From assembly GCF_012395815.1 (NCBI RefSeq), contig NZ_JAAZQQ010000005.1, positions 248,001 through 312,000 on the forward strand: a DNA stretch of 64,000 nt, read 5' to 3'. The stretch is from Roseicyclus persicicus. GTDB taxonomy: Bacteria; Pseudomonadota; Alphaproteobacteria; Rhodobacterales; Rhodobacteraceae. How positions within the stretch are numbered: the first letter of the stretch is position 1; each line of letters opens with the position of its first letter. The translations under genes were made by a program, and so were the position numbers. The notes under the pieces are model-generated. The model saw only the letters and a list, made by a program, of their open reading frames with translations, ran no database searches and had not been told where the DNA came from. Shown in pieces: positions 56,158 to 64,000 of the stretch.

Positions 56158-57230
56158 ATGTCGGACACACCCACCCGCAGCAACGAGGACTTCGAGGCGC
56201 GCCTCAAGGACAGCGACACCGCCGTCGCGGATTTCGATCATGCCCCGCGCGGGATGGTCGGCGCGATTCAGCACGTGCTGCACGCCAACCCAACCTTCGT
56301 GCCCGTCATCGTGCTGCTGGCCTCGATCGCCGTGTTCGGCGTCGTCGCCGGCGAGCGCTTCTTCACCCCGTTCAACCTGTCGCTGATCATGCAGCAGGTC
56401 TCGATCATCGGCATCCTCGCCGCAGCGCAGACGCTGATCATCCTGACGGCAGGCATCGACCTGTCTGTCGCCGCGATCATGGTGCTGATGAGCGTGATCT
56501 CGGGCAAGCTGGCCGTCGAATTCGGCGTGCCCGCCCCCATCGCCATCGTGATCAGCTTCATCGGCGGCATCGCGGCGGGCTACCTGAACGGCTGGCTAGT
56601 GACACGGGTCAAACTGCCGCCCTTCATCGCCACGCTGGGCACGTGGAACGTGTTCTTCGCGCTCAACCTCTACCTGTCCGGTGCGCAGTCGATCCGCGGC
56701 TCGGACATCGACGAGGTGGCGCCGCTCCTGAAATTCTTCGGCCAGAGCATCGCCATCGGGTCGGCGCGGCTGACCTACGGGACGCTTCTGATGATCGCGG
56801 TCTTCGTCGTGCTCTGGTATGTCCTGAACAAGACCGCCTGGGGCCGCCACGTCTACATGATCGGCGACGACAAGGAGGCCGCGGAACTTGCCGGCATCCA
56901 GACCGACCGTACCCTGCGGCAGGTCTACATGCTGGCCGGCTTTATCTGCGCCCTGGCGGCCTGGGCCTCGATCGGACGGGTCGGCTCGATCTCGCCGCAG
57001 AGCTTCTACGAGGGCAACCTCGAAAGCATCACGGCCGTGGTGATCGGGGGCATCTCGCTCTTCGGCGGGCGCGGCTCGATCATGGGCGCGTTGTTCGGCG
57101 CCCTGATCGTGGGCGTCTTCCAGTCGGGCCTCCGGCTCGCCGGGGTGGACGTGCTCTGGCAGGTCTTCGCCATCGGCTGGCTCATCATTATCGCGGTCGC
57201 CATCGACCAATGGATCAGAAAGGTGTCGGC

Positions 57231-57234
<4 letters not shown>
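56158..57234 (+). CDS. frcC: sugar ABC transporter permease (FrcC-like)
   Basis: 358 aa. About eight to ten hydrophobic segments after a polar N-terminal 50 residues. Motifs of the RbsC/FrcC permeases: LIILTAGIDLSVAAIMVLMS, AAGYLNGWLVTRVKLPPFIATLGT and the cytoplasmic loop SITAVVIGGISLFGGRGSIMGALFGAL. ATG 56158; the stop overlaps frcA (ATGA). A 132-bp gap to frcB may hold a small RNA processing site but nothing obvious is seen. Confidence 0.9.
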
Positions 57235-58007
<773 letters not shown>

Positions 58008-58013
58008 CACCAC

Positions 58014-58049
58014 GGCCGGTGGCGGCCCGGCCGGGTCGCGCCACCGGCC
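58014..58049 (+). terminator. terminator-like hairpin after frcA
   Basis: Eleven-bp GC-rich stem (GGCCGGTGGCG at 58014-58024 with its complement at 58039-58049) and a 14-nt loop, starting 6 bp after the frcA stop. There is no T-tract, so it may rather protect the mRNA 3' end or act with Rho. The following 210 bp to 58261 hold no supported gene. Confidence 0.5.
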
Positions 58050-58261
58050 GCGGTGCCGGAGGACCGACGGCCCTACCACGCGCCGGCGGCGCCAACGTGA
58101 ACGGCACGATCGAGATCGGGCGCGCCGGGGCGCGGTCGCCGTCACCTCCCTCGTCCCGCCCGCCCCGTTCGACGCAGTCAGCGTCGGCGACGACGCCTGC
58201 GAGCAACAGACAGGCTCTGCGCCGGCAAGGGGTCGGTCCGCGCTGCTCGCCGTCGCCGGCG

Positions 58262-59208
58262 TCAGATCGGCGGGGCCGCGCGTTCGGTCATCAGACGGCG
58301 GGCCGTGACCCGTTCCCGGTGGATCATGTAGAGCCCCGCGGCGATGATGATGAAGATGCCGGTCAGCGATAGCGCGTTGGGGAAGTCGCCGAACACGAGA
58401 TACCCCATCAGCGCCGCCACAGGCAGTTCGAGATACTGCATCGGCGCCAGCGTGGCCGAGGGCGCCATCGACAGCGCGTAGGTCATCATCATGTGGCTGA
58501 GCGCGGCGAAGAAGCCGACCCCCAGCAGCCAGACCCAGGCGAGGCCGTCGGGCCAGACCGGATCGAGGAGCCCCGACCCCGTGCCCTCGGCCAGCCCGAG
58601 AACGGCACGCAGACGAGACTGGCCAGAAGGCCGGTGTGGAACTGCAGGATGACGGGGTGCACCTGCCGCGACAGGCATCGCGTCACCAGGATGTAGAAGG
58701 CGAACCCCACCGCCGAGCCCAGCGGCAGGAACGCCACCGCGCCGAAGGCCGCGAAACTGGGCTGGATCACGAAGAGCACCCCGACGAAGCCCACGATCGC
58801 CGCCCCGACGCGGCGCGGGCCGACCTCTTCGCCGAGGTGGAACTTGCCCACCAGCAGCACGATGAAGGGCGCCACGAACACGATCGCCAGCGTATCGGCC
58901 AGCGGCATCACGCGCAGCGCGGCGATGAAGCAGAAGGTCGAGACCAGCAGGAACACCGCCCGCGCCATGAGCGCCAGCCACTGCCCCCGCGGCACCTGCA
59001 CCGACAGCCCCATGGCCCAGACCAGCGGCGCCATCAGCGCGCATTGGACCACGAAGCGGGCGGCCGTGATCTGTCCGACCGGCACGGTGGCCGACGCCAG
59101 CTTGGCCGCCACGTCCAGCAGGGGCGCGGTCACGCAGAACCCCAGCATCAGGGCTACGCCGGCAAGGACGCGGTCGGACGACGGGGAGGCGGAGGCTGCG
59201 GTGGACAT
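58262..59208 (-). pseudogene. EamA/DMT-family transporter, frameshifted
   Basis: Two overlapping frames together give one EamA protein of about 315 aa with ten hydrophobic segments. From ATG 59208 the frame encodes the first half (VLAGVALMLGFCVTAPLLDVAA ... SRQVHPVILQFHTGLLASLVCVP). The second half (LGLAEGTGSGLLDPVWPDGL ... YLELPVAALMGYLVFGDFPN) continues to 58262 in another frame. The switch falls near 58607-58617 and would be fixed by one extra base. Both halves are well conserved in style, so the defect is recent, or a sequencing error. Family role: drug/metabolite or amino-acid export. Confidence 0.82.
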
Positions 59209-59365
59209 GATGCTCCGGTAGGCCGTCACACCGCGTGCGTCCATCCCGTTTGCGACCACGCACCCGGCCCCGCAGCGACTTCGCGCGCCGGGGGGACGGG
59301 ACGGGGCATGCCCGTGCAGATCCTCGCCCGCCAGCCCCAAGCGACCGCGTTGGGTCGGGCACGGA

Positions 59366-60373
59366 TCAGAGCCCGAGCGCCACCACGAGAATCAGCGCCG
59401 CTCCGAGGAGGAACACCGTCAGGAGCACCAGCATCGCCGTATAGCGGCGGTCGACCTCGAGGATGCGCCCGAGGTTCGTCCGCAGGCCGAGCGCGGCGAT
59501 CGCCATCACGAGGCAGCCCTGGGACAGGGCCACGAGCTGCGCAACGGCCGCTTCCGGCAGGACCCCCGCGTTGCCGACAACCGCGAGGACCACGAAGAGC
59601 ACGACGAACCAGGGCAGCCCAGCCCGGCCGCCGCCGGGCTCCCGCATCAGGATGACGACGAGCAGCAGCACCCCGGGCAGCAGCGCCACGCGAAGCATCT
59701 TCACGAAGGTCGCCATCACGCCGACCTCCTCGCTGATGGAATGCCCCGCCCCCGCGACCTGTGCGACGTCGTGGATGGTGGCGCCGATCAGGAAGGCGGT
59801 TTCGGTCGGGCCGAAGCCCAGCGCCCGGAAGAGGACGGGATAGGCCACCATGGCGAAGGTCGACAGGACGGTCACGGCGGTGATCACGAGGAGCGTGTCG
59901 GCCTCGCGCCCCTCGCGGCGGGGCAGGACGCTGGCGATGGCCAGCGCCGCCGAGGCGCCGCAGATCGCGACGGAGCCGCCCGCGAGGAGACCGAAGGCCT
60001 TTTGCCGCCCGAAGGCGTAGGACAGGAACACCCCTGCCCCGAGCGTCGCCCCCACCAGCAGCAGGACACCCGCCACCGGTTGCCAACCGAGCCCCGCGAC
60101 ATCCTCGAGACCGAGGCGCAGGCCCATCAGCGCCACGCCCCAGCGCAGCAGGGTCTGCGACGCGATCCTGACCCCGCTGGCACAGGCCGGCTGTTCGGCG
60201 ACCGCGTGCAGGGCCATGCCGATGAGCAGCGCGAACAGCATCACCGGGGCGCCGTAGCTGTCGGCAAGGAAGGTCGCGGCGGCCGCGACCATCCCGGCCA
60301 GAAGGAGCCCGCGCAACGCCGGGGCCCACGCGCCGGCCGATCCCGCCGGCAAGAGGCGCGCGCCGAGCCGCAC
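59366..60373 (-). CDS. cuyZ: YeiH/CuyZ-type putative sulfite exporter
   Basis: 335 aa with about ten hydrophobic segments. YeiH (COG2855) signature sequence is clear: LFALLIGMALHAVA, RIASQTLLRWGVALMGLRLGL, AFGLLAGGSVAICGASAALAIASVLP, FLIGATIHDVAQVAGAG and NLGRIL. In sulfonate-degrading Rhodobacterales a COG2855 protein, CuyZ, is proposed to export the sulfite released by CuyA. Start is GTG 60373, 3 bp after the end of the PLP-enzyme gene, so the two form an operon. The assignment to sulfite rests on this pairing. Confidence 0.82.
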   Translation of the reverse strand: MRLGARLLPAGSAGAWAPALRGLLLAGMVAAAATFLADSYGAPVMLFALLIGMALHAVAEQPACASGVRIASQTLLRWGVALMGLRLGLEDVAGLGWQPVAGVLLLVGATLGAGVFLSYAFGRQKAFGLLAGGSVAICGASAALAIASVLPRREGREADTLLVITAVTVLSTFAMVAYPVLFRALGFGPTETAFLIGATIHDVAQVAGAGHSISEEVGVMATFVKMLRVALLPGVLLLVVILMREPGGGRAGLPWFVVLFVVLAVVGNAGVLPEAAVAQLVALSQGCLVMAIAALGLRTNLGRILEVDRRYTAMLVLLTVFLLGAALILVVALGL

Positions 60374-60376
60374 CGC

Positions 60377-61378
60377 TCAGGCAGCGGCCAGGGCCTGGTC
60401 GTACCCGAACAGCGCCGCCGCGCCTCCGGTGTGCAGGAACACGATGCGCTCGCCCTTGCGGAACCGGCCCTTGCGGACCAGGTCGATCATCCCCGCCGCG
60501 CCCTTGGCCGAATAGACCGGGTCGAGCAGGATGCCCTCGAGCTGGGCGAACATGCGGATCGCCTCGAGCCCGCCCTCGGTCGGAATGCCGTAACCCGCGC
60601 CGACATAGCCGGTGTCCGCGACCACGTCCTCGCGGGCGACAATGCCGGGGCAGCCGAGCTTTTCAGCGGTCTTGCAGGCCAGTGCGTAGACGTTGCCCTC
60701 CTGCACCGGCTGCGGCGCGCGCACGCCGATGCCGAGGAGCGGGATCTGCGCGTTGCAGGCCTTGAGCCCGGTGATCAGGCCGGCCTGCGTGCCCGCGCTG
60801 CCGGTGGCGGTGACGATGTGGTCGACGACCAGCGCCCGGTCGTTCAGCTGGCCGAGAAGCTCGAAGGCGCAGTTGACGTAGCCGAGCGCGCCAGTGGGGT
60901 TCGACCCGCCGCCGGGGATGGTGTAGACCTTGCGGCCCTCGGCGCGGAACCGGTCGGCCACGGCCTCCATCTCGGCGTTCATGTCGACCCCGCCCGGCCG
61001 CGTCTCGGTGGTCGCGCCGTGCAGGTGGTCGAGCAGGACATTGCCGTTGCCCTTGTAGTTCGGATCGTTCGACCCGGTCCGGTCCTCGAGCAGCAGGTGG
61101 CAGCCGAGCCCCAGCTTGGCGGCGAAGGCGGCGGTCTGGCGGGCGTGGTTCGACTGGGTCGCGCCCTGCGTCATCACCATGTCGGCGCCCTGCAGCAGCG
61201 CCTCGGCCATCAGGAATTCCAGCTTGCGGGTCTTGTTGCCGCCGGTCGACAGGCCGGTGCAGTCGTCGCGCTTGATCCAGATCTCGGGACCACCGAGTTC
61301 CGCCGACAGCCGGTCGAGCCGCTCCAGCGGTGTCGGCAGATGCGCGAGGAAATGGCGCGGAAAGCGGGCGAGGTTCAT
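60377..61378 (-). CDS. cuyA: PLP-dependent lyase: L-cysteate sulfo-lyase (CuyA) or D-cysteine desulfhydrase
   Basis: 333 aa, fold type II PLP enzyme. Motifs: [22 protein letters not shown] with the PLP lysine at about residue 49, [16 protein letters not shown], the phosphate-binding loop [11 protein letters not shown] and [13 protein letters not shown]-cysteine desulfhydrases and the cysteate sulfo-lyase CuyA share this sequence type. CuyA converts L-cysteate to pyruvate, ammonium and sulfite. The adjacent COG2855 exporter and divergent LysR gene favour CuyA. ATG 61378, with overlap-free 3-bp spacing to cuyZ. Confidence 0.8.
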   Translation of the reverse strand: MNLARFPRHFLAHLPTPLERLDRLSAELGGPEIWIKRDDCTGLSTGGNKTRKLEFLMAEALLQGADMVMTQGATQSNHARQTAAFAAKLGLGCHLLLEDRTGSNDPNYKGNGNVLLDHLHGATTETRPGGVDMNAEMEAVADRFRAEGRKVYTIPGGGSNPTGALGYVNCAFELLGQLNDRALVVDHIVTATGSAGTQAGLITGLKACNAQIPLLGIGVRAPQPVQEGNVYALACKTAEKLGCPGIVAREDVVADTGYVGAGYGIPTEGGLEAIRMFAQLEGILLDPVYSAKGAAGMIDLVRKGRFRKGERIVFLHTGGAAALFGYDQALAAA

Positions 61379-61392
61379 GGCGGCGTCTCCCT

Positions 61393-61463
61393 GATTTGAG
61401 CAAATCGCCAGTTAGCAGGACCGGCATTGAAAAACCAACGGATGCTTTGCATGGTATCATGCA
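61393..61463. promoter_or_regulatory. two inverted repeats in the cuyA-LysR intergenic region
   Basis: GATTTG-AG-CAAATC (61393-61406) and TGCATG-GTAT-CATGCA (61448-61463) are inverted repeats with centres 56 bp apart in the 111-bp gap between divergent cuyA and LysR genes. The second overlaps a T-N11-A pattern. LysR regulators usually bind two such sites in their own divergent promoter. Direct binding is inference. Confidence 0.45.
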
Positions 61464-61489
61464 GAACACGCAACTTGGGGTCCGCGCCG

Positions 61490-62383
61490 ATGCGCCATGA
61501 CTGGATCGCCGACATCCTCGCCGTGATCGACACGGGCTCCTTCGCGCGGGCCGCGGAGGCGCGCCACATCACTCAATCGGCCTTCACTCGCCGCATCGAC
61601 GCGATCGAGGCGCAGCTGGGCGGCCCCTTGTTCGACCGGCGGCGCAAGCCCGTCGCGCTCCTGCCGGCCGCCCATGCGCTGGAGCCGACCCTGCGCGCCG
61701 GCCTGCAGCAGCAGTCCACCCTCCTGCGCGAGGTGGCCGAGGTCGCGGCCGGAGGCGGCGCGATCACGCTGGCCTGCCAACATGCGATCAGCGCGACAGT
61801 GTCGCCGGGCATCGTGCGCACCCTGTCCGGGGCAGGGTTCGACCCCGTGCGCATCCGGTCCGGCAACCGGGACGAATGCCTGCTGATGCTCCTCTCAGGC
61901 GCAGCCGACCTCGTGATCAGCTACGCCGCCTCGGAGGCCGTGCCCGAGACCGGATCGGCCTTCGAGGACTGCAGGATCGGGCAGGACCGGCTGATCCCCG
62001 TTGCCGCCCCGGGGCTGGAGCGGCGCGTGGACGGCGCCCTGCCCGTCGTGGCCTACCCGTCGGACGTCTTCTTCGGCGGCCTCGTCGCCGGGCTGTGGCG
62101 CAACCTGCCCGAGGGCGTCGCCCTGCATCGGCGGATCGAGACCGCGCTGACGCTGGCGGCCTATCGCTATGCGATGGAGGGGCTCGCCGTGGCGTGGCTG
62201 CCGCAGGCGCTCGTGCAACCCGATCTCGATGGCGGGCGGCTGCAGCGGGTCGCGGAGGCAGGGCTGGAGCTGCCGCTCGACATCCGGATGCTGCGGCTGG
62301 CCGGGTCGGGGCGCGAACGGGCCTTTCGGGGCTGGGACGTGATCCGGGCCAGCCTGAAGTGTGTCTCAGAAGGCATCCCATAG
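61490..62383 (+). CDS. LysR-family regulator, likely of cuyAZ
   Basis: 297 aa. N-terminal HTH (RHDWIADILAVIDTGSFARAAEARHITQSAFTRRIDAIEAQLGGPLF), typical LysR; the effector-binding domain follows (about 95-297, LACQHAISATVSPGIVRTL, DECLLMLLSGAADLVISYAA). ATG 61490 is the family start; the open frame continues 21 codons upstream. It is divergent from cuyA, the common layout for a LysR activator of its neighbour, and overlaps the next LysR gene by 18 bp at their stop codons (tail to tail). Confidence 0.9.
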   Translation: MRHDWIADILAVIDTGSFARAAEARHITQSAFTRRIDAIEAQLGGPLFDRRRKPVALLPAAHALEPTLRAGLQQQSTLLREVAEVAAGGGAITLACQHAISATVSPGIVRTLSGAGFDPVRIRSGNRDECLLMLLSGAADLVISYAASEAVPETGSAFEDCRIGQDRLIPVAAPGLERRVDGALPVVAYPSDVFFGGLVAGLWRNLPEGVALHRRIETALTLAAYRYAMEGLAVAWLPQALVQPDLDGGRLQRVAEAGLELPLDIRMLRLAGSGRERAFRGWDVIRASLKCVSEGIP

Positions 62384-63250
62384 GGCGCGGCCGACCTTGT
62401 CGAGCCGGTCGGGCGAGCAGAACAGCGAGATCGTCAGCCGCGCGGTCCAGGATGGCCCGCCCATGCGCACCAGCCGCCCATCGGCCAGTTCCTCGGCGAT
62501 GGAAAAGGCGGGTAGCCACGCCACGCCGGCGCCGGCCACCGCCTGCCGTTTTAGCGCCTCGGCCAGGGCGTCCATGTAACGGATGTCGAGCGGCGTCTGG
62601 CGCTGGCCGATGGTGCGGTCGACCACGCTGCCGAGAAAGGTGTCGGGGTCGTAGCTGAGGTAGGGCACCGACGTGCGGCTGGGCCCCCCGAGCGTCCAGC
62701 CGTGGCGCAGCGCCGCCGCCTGCTGGGCCACCGGGATAAGGTCCTCGGTGCAGATGTCCTTGCGGGCGAAGCGGGTCTCGTCGAGGATCGGCTCGACATG
62801 CTGGTGGCGGTAGTAGAGCAGGAACTCGCAGCCGCCATCGGTCAGCAGCTGGCAGCAGGCGGCCATGGTGTCCGACACCACGCGGGTGCGAAGGTCGGGC
62901 ATCGTCTTTGCAAACTCGGTGAGACGGGGCTGCAGGAAATTCACCGAGATCGCATGCAGCGCCGCGATCCGCTGAAGGGGGAGCTTGTTGCGCTCGGCCG
63001 CCCGGATCGCCTGCCGCGCATCGGTCAGCTGGGCCAGCGTCACCTGCGCCGTGGACAGGAATTGCCGGCCCGCCGGCGTCAGCTGCACGGGGTAGCTCGA
63101 TCGGTCCACCAACGTCGTGCCGACCCAGGATTCCAGCGACCGGATGCGACGGCTGAAGGCCGACTGGGTGACGTTCCGCTCCTCCGCCGCGCGGGAAAAG
63201 TTCAGCGTGCGGCCGAGGCAGACGAAATCGATCAGCCAGTTGATGTCCAC
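62366..63250 (-). CDS. LysR-family regulator divergent from a TRAP transporter
   Basis: 294 aa. HTH (INWLIDFVCLGRTLNFSRAAEERNVTQSAFSRRIRSLESWVG) and LysR substrate-binding domain (RIAALHAISVNFLQPRLTEFAKTMPDL, EFLLYYRHQHVEPILDETRF). GTG 63250 starts the family-like MDINWL; an AGGAG lies about 9 nt upstream. The HTH resembles that of the convergent LysR at 61490 (shared NVTQSAF/HITQSAF), suggesting an old duplication. Divergent from dctP, hence its probable regulator. Confidence 0.9.
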   Translation of the reverse strand: MDINWLIDFVCLGRTLNFSRAAEERNVTQSAFSRRIRSLESWVGTTLVDRSSYPVQLTPAGRQFLSTAQVTLAQLTDARQAIRAAERNKLPLQRIAALHAISVNFLQPRLTEFAKTMPDLRTRVVSDTMAACCQLLTDGGCEFLLYYRHQHVEPILDETRFARKDICTEDLIPVAQQAAALRHGWTLGGPSRTSVPYLSYDPDTFLGSVVDRTIGQRQTPLDIRYMDALAEALKRQAVAGAGVAWLPAFSIAEELADGRLVRMGGPSWTARLTISLFCSPDRLDKVGRALWDAF

Positions 63251-63461
63251 CGTGCATCTCTCCTGCGTCGATCCCGGCGCCGCAGTCTATGGCCCCGGAA
63301 CGGTCATGCAAGATCGGAATAGTTAATTGAACGATAAGCATTGGCGCGGGGCCGAGCGACTCGCCTACCGTCGAGCCATCAGCCCGCCCAGCGCGCGGCC
63401 AAGACATGGCACCGGGAGCGAATTTCGGGCGACATCGAACCATCACAACGGGGATCATCAG

Positions 63462-64000
63462 ATGAAAAAGACGATCACGACGGCGCTTTCGACCACGGTC
63501 CTGACGGCGGGCCTCGCCCTGCCGGCTGCGGCGGAAACCACCATCCGCCTTTCGACCTACGTGAACGAGATCGACATCCGCCATGAAGGCTTCCAGCATT
63601 TCGCCGACCTCGTGGCCGAGCGCACGGGCGGCACCGTGGAGATCCAGATCTTCCCGTCCTCGACCCTGCATGGCTGGTCCGAGGGCGTCGATGCGCTGCA
63701 GGGCGGCGTGTCGGACATCAGCTGGATCCCCGCCGACGAGCGCCTGCCCTGCTACCGGGTCACGTCGCTCTACCCGGCCATGATCGACCTCGAGAACCAG
63801 ACGGCGATGGACGCGGCCTATGCCGACCTGATCCGCGCCGAGGCGGCCGAGGTGGGCCTCGTGCCCCTGTTCAACTCGAACTATTCCTACGACCAGGAAT
63901 GGTGGTTCGAGGAGCCGATCGACAGCCTCGGCAACCTCGAGGGCCGACAGGTGCGGTCGATCGGCCCGCTGGTCAGCATGATGATCGAGACCTGGGGCGG
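63462..64000 (+). CDS. dctP: TRAP transporter substrate-binding protein (DctP family), 3' truncated by window end
   Basis: The first 179 residues are visible. Signal peptide (MKKTITTALSTTVLTAGLAL, cut near PAAAE), then TIRLSTYVNEIDIRHEGFQHFADLVAERTGG and TVEIQIFPSSTLHGWSEGVDALQGGVSDISWIP, the DctP/DctP-like pattern of periplasmic TRAP binders. It captures carboxylates or sulfonates and delivers them to DctQM, which should follow outside the window. Near the cuy genes a sulfonate such as cysteate is a possible ligand. A weak GGGG ribosome site precedes ATG 63462. Confidence 0.88.
   Translation, partial: MKKTITTALSTTVLTAGLALPAAAETTIRLSTYVNEIDIRHEGFQHFADLVAERTGGTVEIQIFPSSTLHGWSEGVDALQGGVSDISWIPADERLPCYRVTSLYPAMIDLENQTAMDAAYADLIRAEAAEVGLVPLFNSNYSYDQEWWFEEPIDSLGNLEGRQVRSIGPLVSMMIETWG

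Noticed and set aside
58014-58261. Possible gene between frcA and the EamA pseudogene
   Set aside because: Frames here lack a ribosome-binding site and family-like sequence.

Overview
The window is GC-rich (roughly 70 % by eye), densely packed chromosomal DNA. Gene content and protein style point to an alphaproteobacterium of the Rhodobacterales (Paracoccaceae/Roseobacteraceae). The main indicators are a BioY/ZapA/transketolase/PurMN core block, a form I CO dehydrogenase operon, a Rhodobacterales-type frc sugar operon, a FeeM-like N-acyl amino acid synthase and a CuyA/CuyZ-type sulfonate module. No phage, transposase, CRISPR array or rRNA was seen. Both window ends cut genes (bioY at the left, a TRAP binding protein at the right).

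Layout. 1-6.5 kb: bioY (partial), an SDR protein, zapA with a coiled-coil partner, tkt, purM-purN and one CAT-anticodon tRNA. Two convergent gene pairs here are separated by tight arrays of four palindromes each. 6.5-19 kb: transporters and envelope genes, namely an MFS carrier, an FNT channel, a CPA1 antiporter with a cyclic-nucleotide-binding-like domain, an MCE/Mla-type lipid transport operon (permease with fused STAS-like domain, ATPase, very long MCE protein, lipoprotein) and two alpha/beta hydrolases. 18.8-29.6 kb: a minus-strand block made of an OmpR/EnvZ-type pair followed by coxC-M-S-L-D-E-F, a 34-codon ORF and coxG. CoxL carries the AYRCSFR active-site loop of true (form I) aerobic CO dehydrogenase.

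29.8-35 kb: a signalling island with an orphan hybrid-free histidine kinase, a FeeM-like acyltransferase, a SAM methyltransferase and a receiver-only regulator, plus two unknown small genes. 35-43 kb: sulfur and stress genes. These are cysPTWA sulfate import with an Rrf2 regulator (CysP has an odd N-terminal extension), an Lrp regulator and a SulP-USP pair. 43-53 kb: a partial tad (Flp pilus) locus (flp, tadZ, tadA, tadB, tadC, tadE, tadG-like), a membrane-anchored LuxR-type regulator and an OmpA protein with a long Ala/Glu repeat. The secretin, prepilin peptidase and RcpC/CpaB genes are not in the window.

53.6-64 kb: ROK regulator FrcR divergent from frcBCA (monosaccharide ABC importer), a frameshifted EamA transporter, and a probable cysteate-degradation module (CuyA-like PLP lyase, CuyZ/YeiH exporter, divergent LysR). 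A second LysR is divergent from a TRAP solute-binding protein.

Taken together the organism looks like a heterotroph that supplements its energy with CO and uses organosulfonates and sugars, with surface attachment by Flp pili. The regions with the least explained biology are the FeeM/methyltransferase/two-component cluster, the palindrome arrays, and the small ORF and unusual start site in the cox operon.
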